Assembly: GCA_015680905.1 (NCBI GenBank)
Contig: CM027382.1
Location: 12,001,501-12,065,500, forward strand
Length of the DNA stretch: 64,000 nt
From: Coptis chinensis
Taxonomy: Eukaryota; Streptophyta; Magnoliopsida; Ranunculales; Ranunculaceae
Direction: 5' to 3'
Made by a program: the position numbers and the translations under genes
Part shown: positions 1-12,408 of the stretch, one piece after another
How positions within the stretch are numbered: the stretch's first letter is position 1
Layout of the letters: every line of letters starts with the position of its first letter
Notes under the pieces: model-generated
What the model was told of the DNA's origin: nothing
Databases searched by the model: none
The model's input: the letters and a program-made list of their open reading frames with translations, nothing else

Positions 1-125
1 AGTTTACAAAGTCCAGGTTAAAGATGAAGAATTTCAACTCGTCTTTCCATTTCTACTTCTCATTTGTACTATTCAGATAGATATTAAATACATAATATAT
101 GAGAATTACAAAATGTATACTCATC

Positions 126-405
126 GCAAATAGGCAATCAAACCAAAGCTTCAGTAGAAAACCCAGGAATCAAAAGAGAACATATAAGCTGATTTATGGG
201 ACAAAAACACACTAAGTTTCAGGAGAAAACCCAGGAATCGCGCAAATAGGCAATCAAACCAAAGCTTCAGTAGAAAACCCAGGAATCAAAAGAGAACATA
301 TAAGCTGATTTATGGGACAAAAACACACTAAGTTTCAGGAGAAAACCCAGGAATCAAAAAGAGAGCATTATAAGCTGATTTATGGGACAAAACACACTCT
401 TTCCT
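126..405. repeat. Tandem repeat, 116-bp unit, two full copies plus a partial third
   Basis: The stretch starting GCAAATAGGCAATC at 126 recurs at 242, a period of 116 bp, with almost no difference between the copies. A shorter third copy (GCTGATTTATGGGACAAAA onwards) lies at about 370-400. Within each unit the phrase GAAAACCCAGGAATC also occurs twice. It lies in the region where the 3' exons of the flanking minus-strand gene would be expected, so it may be intronic. No coding sequence is seen in it. Confidence 0.9.
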
Positions 406-916
406 CGAGTTTGATCCTTTTGATCCATCATAAATAAAGTAATTTGAAATCAGAAAATTCATGGATCAAAATGGGCACTCCAATCACTAAAGCCAAATTA
501 TCTCAAAACCATGAGCAAATTTTATAATTTGGTTATACACATTGTGAAACTGAAATGTTCCACTTCCTTTTAGTATAAACCTTAGCACCACTAAAATTAT
601 AAATTGTATTAAATCTGACTAGGAAACAAAAAATTAGTGATGCTCAAACTGAAATGTTCAATCAAAACATAGGCATGTGAAATGAAACATTGGATGCAAA
701 TGAAAACATAGGCATGTGACGACAAACGCCAGTTGATGCAAATTCCTTCAAAGACCTAAGATGAATATCAACGGTCAGAGGTTTCCCAGCGATTACCTCA
801 AAGACACAAACAGTCTAAGATGCATTCTGCAGAACAACTTAACACACCTTTTAAAAATCACTATATATTGTGTTACTATTAGCCTAAAAAAGAAAAACTG
901 TGTACAAGTTCATTAC
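406..916. other. AT-rich stretch left of the last recognised exon; nothing else identified
   Basis: This stretch holds no coding sequence that I recognise. It would be intron or 3' sequence of the proton pump-interactor-like gene, whose next exons should lie here or beyond the left edge. Weak splice-like sites are present near 790-800, but the translation there does not resemble the family. Confidence 0.4.
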
Positions 917-3656
917 CTTATCATGCAACTGTTTCTTGAGTTTCTGTACTTGTGCATATGCTTCCTGACGAAGAACATCTGCAGATCTGAACTGAGCTTG
1001 CAATTTCCTTAGCTTTTCATTTTCATCAAAATATTTGTTCCTAGCAGAGTTGGTGACCACTTCAGCTCGTGAAACCACATTTCTCGCACTATCCACATCC
1101 TTCTTCAGAGTCTTTGAGCAAAAGAAAACCAGATGAGTTTCTTGAGAAATAAAATACAGAATCAAACAACAGTTATGCAAACCAAGTGTAATACCTCCAA
1201 ACTCTTTTCAAGTTCTTCTTGCTTGTCAAATGCAGGCTGAACAGCCTGCATGTCCAAGGACAGTTGCTTTTCGCGAAGCTTCAACTGTGTTTCTTCACGC
1301 ATCAAAGCTTTTTCTTCTTTCAGAGTGATGGTTTCATGTTCTCTCCTATGTTTTATACGACGTAGCTGTTTCCAGTTGATAAGATCATGACAAGTCTCCA
1401 TTAATAAATTAGAATCAAACAGATTTCAATAGATATTACAAAGAGAAACAACTCACAAAGCTATATCCACATACAGATACCATGTTTTGGTGCTTACCTT
1501 GTCACCAATGCCCTCAACAGTAATTGCATTATATATTTCATTAACCATCGCCTGGACAGAAAACATTTCCTGGCGTTTCAATTTTTGCGCATCACGAGCA
1601 GCTCTCTCTTGTTTTTTGGCAGTTTCAAATTCATCATGATACTCATTGCACGTAACCTAGCAAATAAAACACCTCAAGAGTTTATAGCTTTTAAAAAGAA
1701 AAAGATAAAACATTCTAACCAGAGATGTATATAATCTTGCATTTTTTTTTTATTTACCTTCTTTGTTTGGATGGCAATTCTTATAGCATCTCTATTTTGA
1801 GACCTCTCATCAACTTGTTGATGAGCAAGTCCAATCAATTTTTCAATATTCTCATCAATGTATCTTGGAATTTTTATCAAGTAGCTAATTAGTTCCTTTT
1901 GCTCCTTTTAGGTCCACCTTCTTTTCATCTGAAGTATCAGCAAATGAGCTGTTTGTGCTTTCCCTATTGCTTAAAGGAGAACCACTTCCTCCTTCAGATT
2001 CTTGATAGACATCAACAGCAGGCTCAGTAGACTCGTTCCTTCCAAATTCGCTGGAATCGTTCATAGCCTCAGACCCTACCAACACGTCATCAGCTCTAAC
2101 TGATTGAGGAGTATCACTTCCAGAGGAACCATTATCACAAATAGGTAACTTTTCACCTTTGTCACTAGATCCTATCAAAGCATCATCAATAGGGCTAACT
2201 GACCGTGGAGTGTCACTTCCAGTGGAACCGGTTTCACAAGAACGCAAGTTTTCACCTTTGTCAATAGAGTAGTTTCTGATTTCAATTTCTGATTTTGAAT
2301 TGTCAACAGAACCAGGAGAGCTTTTAGTTCCCGAGACGTAGTTTGAATCCAGTCCACATACAAAAGAACCCACAATAACATGAGGATAAACCTGAGTTTC
2401 TTCTTTCTGTGTCACTGGTCTTACAGGTTCCCTTTCCAAAGAATCATCAGAGACCAAATCAACTCCATCGACAAAAACATAAGAACGGTCACCATCTTCC
2501 TTAGCCTCTTCATCAGTCACATCTGACCTTCCACTCAAATCCCCATTACCATCACTACTTTGATAAATACAATCTGTAGATTCTAGTTCTAATTGTGTAT
2601 TATCTACAGGAGAGGAGTCTATTTCAATTCGAGGCCCTGCTCTTTTTATGAGCAGTCTAAAGGTTCTTCCACAGAGATATCCTCATCGGATTCTCCACTT
2701 CTTGATACCACTCCAGCTGTTTCTAATCTATTGCTTTCAACAATTTCAATAGGCATAGACTGCGAGTCCTCATTATTTCCCATCACAACTGAATCTAATG
2801 TGTCTTGCTCTCCAGACTTTATCTCCCCATCAACATTCTGTTCAGCTGAATCGGGCTTATCTAGCTGTTGCAGTTCAGATTGAACAGATTCCATCTCCTC
2901 CTCACTATCTACTTTCTCCTCGTCAATGTTTTCATCATCATCAATATTATGAAGGTCTGTTCCTTTGGGTTCCAAAACCACCATTTTCACCTCCACAGAC
3001 TCCATATCAACAACAACATCTTCATGTGAACCTCCAAGGTCCTGTTCTACAGATAAATCACTCTCAACCTTCTTGGAATCATCAAACTCCACAACTTCCA
3101 CCTCTTTCTCCTCACCCAAAGAGCCCAAATTACTCACTTCCAATAAAGGACTCTTCTCAATACTATCAGTAACAGGCTCGATTCCACTAACAAATTCATA
3201 CGACCCGTCACTTACATCACTCTTTTCCTCAGAATCCTCACGAACCTTCTCCCGATCATCACATGCACTCAAACTTAAACCACACTTTTCCTCAAAATCA
3301 ACCTCAGTACTCTTACTCTCCAATACTTCAGTATTCACCTCAGTTTCAAAACCACTCTTCTCCTCACTTTCAACTTCCCCACCCTCCAAAACTTCAGACC
3401 TCAACTCAATGTCTGAACCATTCTTCTCCTCAAACTCAAACTCAGCCTCACTACTCTTACTCTCCAAAACTTCAGCACATACCTCACTTTCTAATCCACT
3501 CTTCACATCAATTTTCACTTCACCTGCATCCTCACTACTCTTATTCTCCACAACTTCACAACTCAACTCACTTTCTAACAAACCACTCTTCTCTTCCATT
3601 TCAACTCCAGAATTCAACTCAATTTCCACTGTCATTATAACAAAACTAATCAACAA
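917..3656 (-). CDS. Proton pump-interactor-like protein, partial, with long acidic N-terminal region and two frame breaks
   Basis: The 3' half matches the plant proton pump-interactor (PPI) family, coiled-coil proteins known to bind the regulatory C-terminus of the plasma-membrane H+-ATPase. Typical phrases are IKIPRY followed by VDERSQNRDAI, TLKEEKALMRE, and SARNKYFDENEKLRKLQAQF. Exons read on the minus strand: about 1758-3656, 1498-1656, 1195 to about 1365, and 917-1111, with GT donors visible beside 1758, 1498, 1195 and 917. The first ~500 residues are very acidic and hold degenerate repeats (EVLESKS units; GSDTP-SV units twice). Two frame breaks interrupt exon 1, near 2650 and near 1897 (an A-homopolymer on the coding strand); each needs one base to restore the frame. 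They could be assembly errors, decay, or (at 2650) a missed short intron. The start could be at 3656 or 3635. The gene lacks its C-terminal exons within the window. The family call is firm; function in H+-ATPase regulation is inferred. Confidence 0.8.
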
Positions 3657-4260
3657 CCAACAAAAACCACACTAACAACAATAATTTCAACAAAAAAGTA
3701 ATCCAGATCACTAAATATTACCAGAATAGTAAAAACTTAACAAAAATAGTAAAATTTCACGAAACGAAACCAACTTACTTGTTTCGAAACCCTAATAACT
3801 CGAATTCCCCGATCCACGTACTAAAAACTTCGGATCAAGTATGAAAATTCACGAAATTTGATCCATTGCGAAAAAATATATATCTATAGGGTTTTCGTTT
3901 TAAACCGAATAAGAATTGAACAACGAGAGAGAAAGCAAGTGAAATAAGGCTTGCCCTCTTTTTTAATGTTCGTGTTGAATTCAAATACCAAAGAGAGAAG
4001 AGAGAGATTTTATAGAATCTCTATGAAAGAGATCTTAAGATTCCAGTTTTTTTCTATTCTTCTTTCACTTCGTTGTATCTGAATTATATCGAAACTCGAT
4101 GTTTGATACTTAGTTAGTGAAACACGTTAGTGAAGAGTTTATTTGAGTGTTGTGATTGGTAAGGGATATGGATTATGGAAAGAAGGTAAAGTAGGTGAAT
4201 TTGGTTAGGATACTGATTACGGTGGTAATTTAATCCGGAAAAGGATTAGAGATTTTTAGC
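3657..4260. promoter_or_regulatory. Presumed 5' flank and promoter of the PPI-like gene
   Basis: This is the upstream side of the minus-strand gene. It holds a TATATATCTATA tract near 3877-3890 and CT/GA-rich runs near 3925-4020, as is common in plant leaders. No single element can be assigned with certainty. Confidence 0.3.
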
Positions 4261-4489
4261 TGATATCATCAGTCATCAGATCAAGATATATATTTATCAG
4301 AAAAAAAATTAGCTTATCAGATGACACATTGGATACTCTACTAGAAAACCCTTTTTTTGTTAGGTTTAATAATACAGTTTGATTGAAGTTTTTGAGAACT
4401 AATGTGAAGATAATATTGTGACATTCTTAATCATAATAAAACAATTATGACATTACTTAAAATGCAAAACTATATTTGGATTTATTTCG

Positions 4490-6890
4490 TATGTTTTAGT
4501 TATTAGTTCAATGCACATTGATTTTTTGTTGGGGGTTCAATTGAGGTTATTTCTTATTAATTATTCTTTGAGGTTAGTTCGTTGCATTAAGATTTCCGTT
4601 AATTATTATTTGAGATTAGTTGGTGCAATTACATCCATTTTATAACCCGTTGTTATTCATTCCGTTAATTCAATATAGTTGCATCGGTTTTTTGTTTCAT
4701 TAATTAGTCTTTGAGATTAGTTGATGCATTTTGCATCAAGTTCAATCTCCGTTCAGATTAGGTGGGCCTAATGTTATTTATATGTTAGTTGAATGGATCC
4801 CTATTCAGACATTATTTATTTTTGAGGTTAGTTCAATCTGCGGTTTCATCCGGTTTCGATTTTACCGATTAATTATTATTTAGCGGTTAGTTCAATACAT
4901 TTTGTATCAATTTTCAATTTCATGTTAATTGTTCTTTGACATTCGGTTTTCATTTACATCAGATTTTTTTGCGTGAGATTAGTTTAATGATTTGCATCAA
5001 GTTTCACCGTTTATTATTTCAGATTGACATTTGCATCTATGATCTAGTTAATTATTGTTTGAGGTTAGTTGATGAATTTGCATCGGCGATTTGATTAATT
5101 ATTTCTTTTAGTTCAATGCATTTTGTATCAATTTATTATTTATGCATTGGCGAGGTTAGTTCGATACAATTACATCCCAAATTAACTATTCTTTGAGGTT
5201 ATTTCAATCGCGCATTCCCACCATTATTTTTAGAGGTTAGTTCAATTTGGTTGTATTCGATTTTTATTTTATTTTAATTATTTTTTGAGTTTAGTTGATG
5301 CATTTGCATCAGGTTTCTGGTTTCCATTAATTATTATTTGAGGTTTGTTTGAAACCAAATTTCCCATTAAATAGGCATCAATTTTTTCCGTTAGTTAATT
5401 TAGTTTAATGCAATTGCATCCAGGTTTCGATTCTAGTTAATTACTTTTTGAGTTTAGTTTAGTTTATTGTATTTGCATAAAGTTTTGATTTATTCTTTGA
5501 GCTTCCAGTTTTGATTTCTTTTTTAATTATCCATTGTGGTGTGTAATACCAATCTCCATCGTAGTGTTAAAACAAACATGACATAAAAATAAATTATATT
5601 TGATTTACTATGTTGGATCATCAAAGATTATCGGTTCGATTCCCATTAATTATTATTTAAATTATGCATGACTCATTATGTGGAATCTGCCAAAGATTAT
5701 CCACGAATGGGTATTGTTCCCCAAATTAAATATGCATAACTATTATATATTAATATTATATTGATCACTCATCAAATTTCTTATAATGTAAAAACCTCAC
5801 TTTCCATTTAAAAAAAATTTGATAAAAATTTCATTTTGTTGTTTAATAATAGAATTTTGATTGAAGTTTTGCTAATAAAGCGGGTTCATATATATTCTAC
5901 TTTAATAGCAAAGGAGTTACCAATCATACGGAAAGAGATAAGATAAACACAATTTTAAATGCAAAACTATACTTATGACATTTTATAATTCAACTATGTT
6001 TGATTATATGCATTTGCATCGGTTTATGATTTTACATTATTTATATTTTAGGTTAGTTCAATGCGTTGAATCAATTTCCGATTCCCATTTTTTTTAGGTT
6101 AGTTCAATGCGGTTGCATCTAGTTTCGATTTCTCATTAATTATTCTTTGCAGTTAGTTCAATACATTTGTATCGATTTTCAAATTAATTGTTCTTTGAGG
6201 CTCCATTTCGATGCATTTTGCATGTTGGATTTCCCATTAATTATTCTTAGATTAGTTTAATGCATTTAAATCTGATTTGATTTCTTATTTATTATTTGAT
6301 AAGGTTGCATTTGCAGACCTAGTTTCGATTTTCAATTATTTTTAGGGGTGAATTTGCATCCGGTTCCAATTTCCGTTTTATTTTTGGGGTTAGTTGATGC
6401 AGTGTTTTATTTTTAAGATTAGTTTAGTTGATTGGGTTTCGAAAGTTCCACGATTTGCATCATGTTTATTTATAAAATTTTTCTTTGAGATTAGTTTAGC
6501 ATCCGGGTTGTTTAATGGTTCAAGATTTTCGGTTCCGACAATTATTTTTTTTTTTCCATTTCGGTTAATTATTTTGCGATTTGCATCATGTTTCCAATTT
6601 ATAAAACTTTGAGAAAATGTAGTTGTGGGATTTTTTCCATTAATTTAATCTTTTTAGTTCAATGCATTTGCATCCGAAATTTCGACAATTATTTTTTATA
6701 TTAGTTTGATGTTTGCATTCAAGTTTTGATTTCGTTAATTATTCTTTGAGGTTAAATGCGGTTGGATTTTTCCTTTTTAAGATTAGTTTAACAAATTCGA
6801 GTTAAATATTAAAGTTAGTTGATGCATTTGCATGAAAGTTAATTGTTCTTTGACATTAGTTTCATTCAATATTATATATGTTTTAAAATA
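4490..6890. repeat. Degenerate ~50-bp tandem repeat field
   Basis: Several dozen diverged copies of a unit built from TTAATTATTCTTTGAGG, TTAGTTCAATGCATTTG and CATCGGTTTCGATTTCC follow each other at roughly 45-60 bp spacing. Single units vary by substitutions and small indels, and some are truncated. No open reading frame of substance is present. It looks like an old minisatellite rather than a transposon; no terminal repeats are visible. Confidence 0.75.
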
Positions 6891-8899
6891 TCATTATTGC
6901 TTTGCCATTATTTTTTTTTTCTTCATTTTCTATTATATATTTTGTGATGTTATTTTCTGTATAATTTAATTTTCCACATGTAATTTGTTTTGGTTTGTAA
7001 TAATTTATTTAAGCCCAACATCCACTTTAAATGAATCTCGTTATTAGAAGAATTATATATATATGAAAATTTATATAGTGTTGAAAATTTATAAATTTAT
7101 AAATTTAATTGGAAAATGGTTTACGAGAATTGTGATTTTTTGAATCCTTAACTATGAATAAATGTTTAAATCCCATTATGGATAGGAAAAAATCGAAAGG
7201 GTTTAGGAAAACCATTGTTTTCAATTTAGTTTTTTTTTTTGTCTCATACAGGAAAAAAGATGAAACTCTAGATGAGATTATTTTTTTTGTAATTAGTTAT
7301 AGTGTTTATGAAAACAGAGACTCTCTAAAACTTTAGATGCAATTGTTTTCTTATTTATATTAACTTTTTATAAGAAATTAGAGTTTAGAAAACAGCTGGA
7401 GTGCTGCCTAGTGTTAAATAACTATAATTTATCTAAGGAATTGAAATATGGAATTGTGATTTTTGAATCTTTAAGCTGAATAAATCTAAATCACATAAAA
7501 TTCGAAAGGATTTTAGGAAAATCCGATTGGAAATTATTGTTTTTAGCAATTTAATCTTTTTTTTTTAAGTAAAAATTGGAAAAGTTGGAGATTTTTCTTA
7601 AAAACTTTAGATGGGAAATTAATTAGTTTTGAAGAGTCCAATGAAACTACAGATGGGATTGTTTCTTTATTTATATCATACTTTTTATATTTAGTAATGA
7701 GTTTAGGAAAAATTGTCTCTTTAATATAATATATATCTAAAGATAAAGATAAATATTTGTTTTTCTATTTTATCTATTGCCCTTTGGATATTTCCGCTTT
7801 CAATTGAATAGATTTAGAGCTATAATATATATATAAAGGAGCTTATCCTAAACCCCAATACGTGTTAACAATTGTTTTACAATTTGTATACTTTTTCTGG
7901 GTTAGATACAACCAGGGGTTATTGAGGTTATGCAGGTCGTTTAGGAGATTATTCTGGTTTGATTTTAATTAAACACGAGACTTTAATTGGAATGGACCCA
8001 AGTACATGACTGATATTGAGGACATTCTTCACAGCTTTAGTGATCACCTTTCAATGACCTTTTGGGCACGTAAAGGCATGGCTGAAGAGCAATGCCAAAT
8101 TGTCAATTTTGTTCCACAACACTTTGGTTAGAGCCAGCTAGATTTAGCAACTTTGGTTGATCCATACTTACATGTCCCAGTCGGATTTTTAAACAAAACA
8201 AAGGTCCAAATCTAATTTAAAAAGGGTATAATCCAGTCTTTCTCCCCCAAAATATTGCAATCTCCACCAAAACATCTGATCAACTACAGAGAATCTTAAA
8301 ACGAATCCAAAAATCAACAATAACTATCATTCATAATCCAAAATTTCAAAAACTCACTAATTGATTTTGAGTTTGATATGTTTAATTTTGCATAAAAGAT
8401 GGCAAGATTGAAGAAGACGTAGTTGTTGGGTCTTCTTCCAATAAATCACCAGATAGATAAACACATAAATAGTATTTGTATGGTTTTAGTAATGTTTTCT
8501 AAAGACTTACTACAAACAAAATGGTCTATAGGGATTTGAGATGTGTTGGATGGATATAAAACAAAATGGGTTTCTCTGGTTGTTTAATGGTTTGCATTTT
8601 TGTGAAAATGGTCCATAAACAAAAGAATGGGTGTTTCTAGAAATACTAGCACTATCGGTAGTTGCCCCGCTAGAATCGTGTTCAAAAAGAAAAGATTAAG
8701 AGATTACTGTAAGTTGTCAAAAAAATGACCATAGCCACGATTTTTAGTCCAAGAAAGAGAAATTGCATGAGGTTGAACAAAATATGCTTGAAGAGCGGTG
8801 AAGAGATTGACCAAACTTTTTTGGTTTACCATCGGTAAAGTTGTAGCCATTTTTAGTAGGAAAGAACTCTTTGAGCATGGAACCATCATTACGGTTTGA
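6891..8899. other. AT-rich intergenic stretch with no recognised gene
   Basis: Mostly A/T runs and weak repeats. A short open stretch on the plus strand at about 7992-8129 encodes a plausible peptide (phrases DILHSFSDHLSMTFWARKG and EEQCQIVNFVPQHFG) that looks like a piece of a real protein, but I do not recognise the family. A minus-strand open stretch at 8704-8988 has no recognisable family either. Confidence 0.4.
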
Positions 8900-10525
8900 C
8901 CGTGAAAGATGCCTAAAGAATGAAACAAATGCTTAACTATTTTATGCAAAAGAGTGCCGAGAATCTTCTTTACGCCATTGAAGATCAAAATGGGACCGCA
9001 GCGAAAAATTGGGTTGATGGGAGGTATGTGTTAAGAAAGTATGCGATGTTGTCTCTTTTAATACCACATATCATACCAATGCATCTTCGAGTCAACCATC
9101 ATATGCATTCGATTAATGTATTGTTAAAATCATTTAAGATACATTCATATTTAATTAAGAATTGGCTTGCCATAATGCCAACCGCAATCAATCGATTGGG
9201 GCGATGACGTACAGCCATTGCAAAAGTGTTCCCAATAATGCCATCATTATCGTCTTTGGCATGTTATGAAATTTCCTACGCCATTTACTAAAATTGAGAC
9301 ATTGATAATTGACCTGAAGAACATTATTTCTTTATCGTATAGGATTGGTGATTTTGAAAGAAGATGGTGTATAATAATAGAGAAGAATGAGTTGTCTGAA
9401 AATTTTTTATTGACAGAAATATATAATATGTTGGAGAAATGGGTTCCTTGTTATCTCAGTGACACATTTTTTGTTGGTATGCATACGATTGGGAGAAGTG
9501 AATCGATGAATTCTCATTATGACCAGTTTGTAAATTCAACAACTAAGCTGATGGTGTTTGTACATGGTAATGAGAGGTCTTTGACTTTGATTGCTAGGAA
9601 TGAAAGATATTCTGATTGCCACACCAAGCATAGTTCACGAATTGTGGCTAAAGATGCTTTCCTCCTTATGCATGATGCGAAAGTATATACAATTAATGTA
9701 TTCAATAAAATCAAGGAGCAATTAGAGAAGTCAAATATGGAGTACAAAATTGATGGGGAAGAGATTGACAACAATGGAACTGGAAGCTACATGGTAAAAT
9801 TCAGAGACCTGCAGAAGAAGTTTGTTTAGAAAGTGAGTTTCAATATAGGAACCTTAGAGGGAGACTGTGAATATAAGTATTTTCAGTTTATGAGGTTACT
9901 TTGTGGTCACATGTTAACGCTTTTTCAGTGTTACGACATCGAACATATTCCAAGGCATTTTTTTTAAAGTGGTGAATGCAAAAGGCAAACACGTATAGAG
10001 CGGAATTTGATATTGGATTAGTGTTCGGCCATGAAAACCATGAACCTTTGAGAGTGGCTCATTGTATCAAGGTTGTTTCTCAAGTGACTTACGATGTAGT
10101 GAATAATGTTCAGGTTTATTCATATTTTATAGAAAATATAGGTGAAATGGCTATTGGAGTTTCAAAATTGAATGAAACTTTCAGCGAAGGAGACGCATAT
10201 AATGAAGAGCCGCCAATTGAAGAGTCTTTACCTCACACGTTAATTGATTTTAATGTTTAATTTGATATAGGTTTAATGTTTAATGTTATTTAATTTTAAT
10301 ATTTCATTTGATATTAATATTTATTTCATTTTGACTTTCAAATATGTATTTCAGGTATTGATTTTGAATCCAACATTTCTCAAACAAAAGGGAGGAAGAA
10401 GAACGCGGAGAGATTTAAATCCCCAATGGAGATAGCCCTAAACAATCCAAGAAGAATGTGTAGATACTGTAGAAAGATTGCTAAACATGACTCAAGAAAT
10501 AGTCTGGAGAAAAATAATACATAAT
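8900..10525 (+). pseudogene. FAR1/FHY3-related transposase-derived gene, broken
   Basis: FAR1/FHY3 proteins are domesticated Mutator-type transposases acting as transcription factors. Visible pieces in order: the pre-core phrase YAIEDQNG; GDVVSFNTTYHTN-like core start near 9045 in a different frame; VNHHMHSINVLL; HVMKFPTPF at about 9266; then an open stretch 9266-9829 with ERRW, WVPCYLSDTFFVGMHT and RSESMNS, all hallmarks of the family. A SWIM-type zinc finger remnant (LLCGHMLTLFQCYDIEHIP) lies at 9895-9955, interrupted by a stop near 9966. After a probable intron ending at CAG near 10355, a C-terminal basic part with CRYC follows. At least three frame shifts and one stop make it non-functional as read. 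Whether it was a host FAR1-related gene or a MULE transposase cannot be decided here. Confidence 0.8.
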
Positions 10526-11496
10526 TTGTGATGCAAGTAGTTTTGGTTGCTAGGTTGTTTGGTTTGTTGGTTAATACGTAATCTGTGATATGTTAGAGGG
10601 GTGTGAATTACACAAATTTCTTGTCGTTTAGAAACTGCAAATTAATAAATATATTTCTAAACCTGCAACAATTAAAAAGAATAGTAGCAAGTTAAAGTCA
10701 AACCCAATCTTGAAGTTGAGACTTTAAAAATAAGAAGTTTGATGAACCAATTACAAATTAGAATGATTTTAAAACAGTTTGTTGGATTTTAACTAACTAA
10801 TTTAAACTAATAATGAAAATTTAATTCTAAATATTTTAACTAATTGAACTAAATAATTATTTTTCAAGAAATTAATGAATGAAGAAATCCTAAATAGTGA
10901 AAGACTTAAACCCTGATTAAATAAGAAAATATAACTTTTATATTTCCAAATGTTCATAAGTTCATTCTCTAATATTAAAACTACATCAAACTACGACTTT
11001 AGCCAAAAGTTCGATGAATAGTTTTCAATTAAAATAACATTTATAGCTAGTCTCGTTTTAATTTATAAGATATATATGTCCTCCAATTCTTCTAGCATTG
11101 ATATTTTCGCTATCTAAGCATGGAAAATCACTTCATAAAAAAAATACATTAACCATTAGGGATAGTGAATTAAACAATAATAATTCATGCTCTAATTAAT
11201 ATAAAGAAATAAATGAACTATGAGAGATACCCCAAAGTGGTGATAGAACTCATGAAAACTTATGTCTTAATATATTAAATAAGAAAAACATCATCGAAAC
11301 GCATTAAACACAAAAGAAATATAGGAGAATTGAAACATATACAAATATAAAAAAAACTTCATGTTGGGGTATTGATAAACACCAAAACGTAATACTAAAC
11401 CCGTAGAGACATAGCATTTTGGTTAATTATGTGTTTAATAATTATGAAATAATTATATTCTTGTATTTTTCTGGGTTTTCACACAGTTAATGTGAA
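10526..11496. other. AT-rich stretch, no gene seen
   Basis: The sequence is A/T-rich with scattered stop codons in all frames. I see no domain, RNA gene or transposon end in it apart from the Helitron-like terminus beginning at 11497. Confidence 0.5.
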
Positions 11497-11749
11497 TCTA
11501 TATAATAAAACAACTTGGTTTTAAGTGGTTTGTGTGAAGCTTACATCGGATGACTAATACTTAATACAATCAGTACATCTAACGGTAGACCGGCACTATT
11601 AAAGAGTAAGTTGATTCTGTTAGAAAAATGAATTTGCACAAATCCATTAAAATATGAATGAGTAGTTTGTCTCCCAAGTTACCCCACTTGAGATGAAATA
11701 GGTTTTTCTTGAAACAGTACGTAAAGTGAGAAAAACCTTTTCAAAAAGA

Positions 11750-11930
11750 TACACTTGTTCGAAACAGTGCATTATGTCGAAAAGGTGCAACCTTTCTAAA
11801 TGTGCACTGGTTCGAAACAGTGCATTATGCCGAAAAGGTGTGACCTTTCGAAATAGGCACTAGTTCGAAACAGTGTTTTATGTCGAAATGGTGTGTCTTT
11901 TCGAAACATATGACTTTTCAAAGAGTTGCT
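11750..11930 (+). repeat. Tandem TTCGAA-containing repeats inside the LTR (U3)
   Basis: Three to four diverged units of about 55-60 bp share GGTTCGAAACAGTGCATTAT, then CGAAAAGGTG, then ACCTTTCGAAATA. The right LTR carries the same array at about 17095-17265. The position upstream of the TATA box suggests an enhancer-like array, which is an inference. Confidence 0.75.
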
Positions 11931-11979
11931 TACTTTTTCCCAAGAGTCACTATGTTGTTTCGAAGAGGCACCACTCACC

Positions 11980-11987
11980 TATAAATA
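11980..11987 (+). promoter_or_regulatory. TATA box of the copia LTR
   Basis: TATAAATA lies in the context CACCTATAAATAGTGG and is conserved at 17330-17337 in the right LTR. It is placed as expected for the element's own promoter. Confidence 0.7.
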
Positions 11988-12408
11988 GTGGATGAATTTG
12001 GAGAGAAAGACACACCAGATCACACAGAGTTATGATCTTTCTCTTCTCCCCCTGTTCTTAGTCAAATACTATGTTGTGTTCGATGATTCTATAGAATTGA
12101 AGTGCTAGCTTTCTATAGAAGGAAATCTGTTCTATCTTGGGAGACAGTTTTCCATCAACCTTCAAGCACCGTGAGGGGGAAAATCTGTCTTAAGGACATA
12201 GTGTATCTACACTAGGCTCGAATTTAACTAAGAAGTACAAGACGCATTACAAGACAAAAAGTTTGTATAGTTTGGTAATTGGTAAAAGTAAGTACAATTA
12301 AGTTGTATATTCCTAACAACTTAAGGCATTTCTTTTCTTCTTCTTCTTTACCGAACATAATTTGTTTTTTTTTTTTCTTTTTGGTTTAAAGGGAATAACA
12401 AAGTGTAG

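Larger units (their letters stand above)
11618..12318 (+). repeat. Left LTR of the copia element
   Basis: It begins TGTTAG and ends CTAACA, a 6-bp inverted terminal pair. It contains a TTCGAA-rich tandem repeat region in the presumed U3 part and a TATA box. It is followed by ACTTAAGGC, which is not the usual Met-tRNA primer site of copia elements, so the primer site cannot be assigned. Confidence 0.92.

Noticed and set aside
2593-3675. Plus-strand open stretches opposite the PPI-like gene (S/T/P-rich peptides)
   Set aside because: They are antisense shadows of the acidic repeat-bearing exon; the composition follows from the other strand.
8704-8988. Minus-strand open stretch next to the FAR1-like pseudogene
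   Set aside because: No family motif recognised, and it overlaps the plus-strand FAR1 remnant. It is more likely a chance open frame.
11380-11496. CRISPR-like or direct repeat array
   Set aside because: Repeats in the window are irregular in length and spacing, and the sequence is of plant type; no CRISPR array is present.
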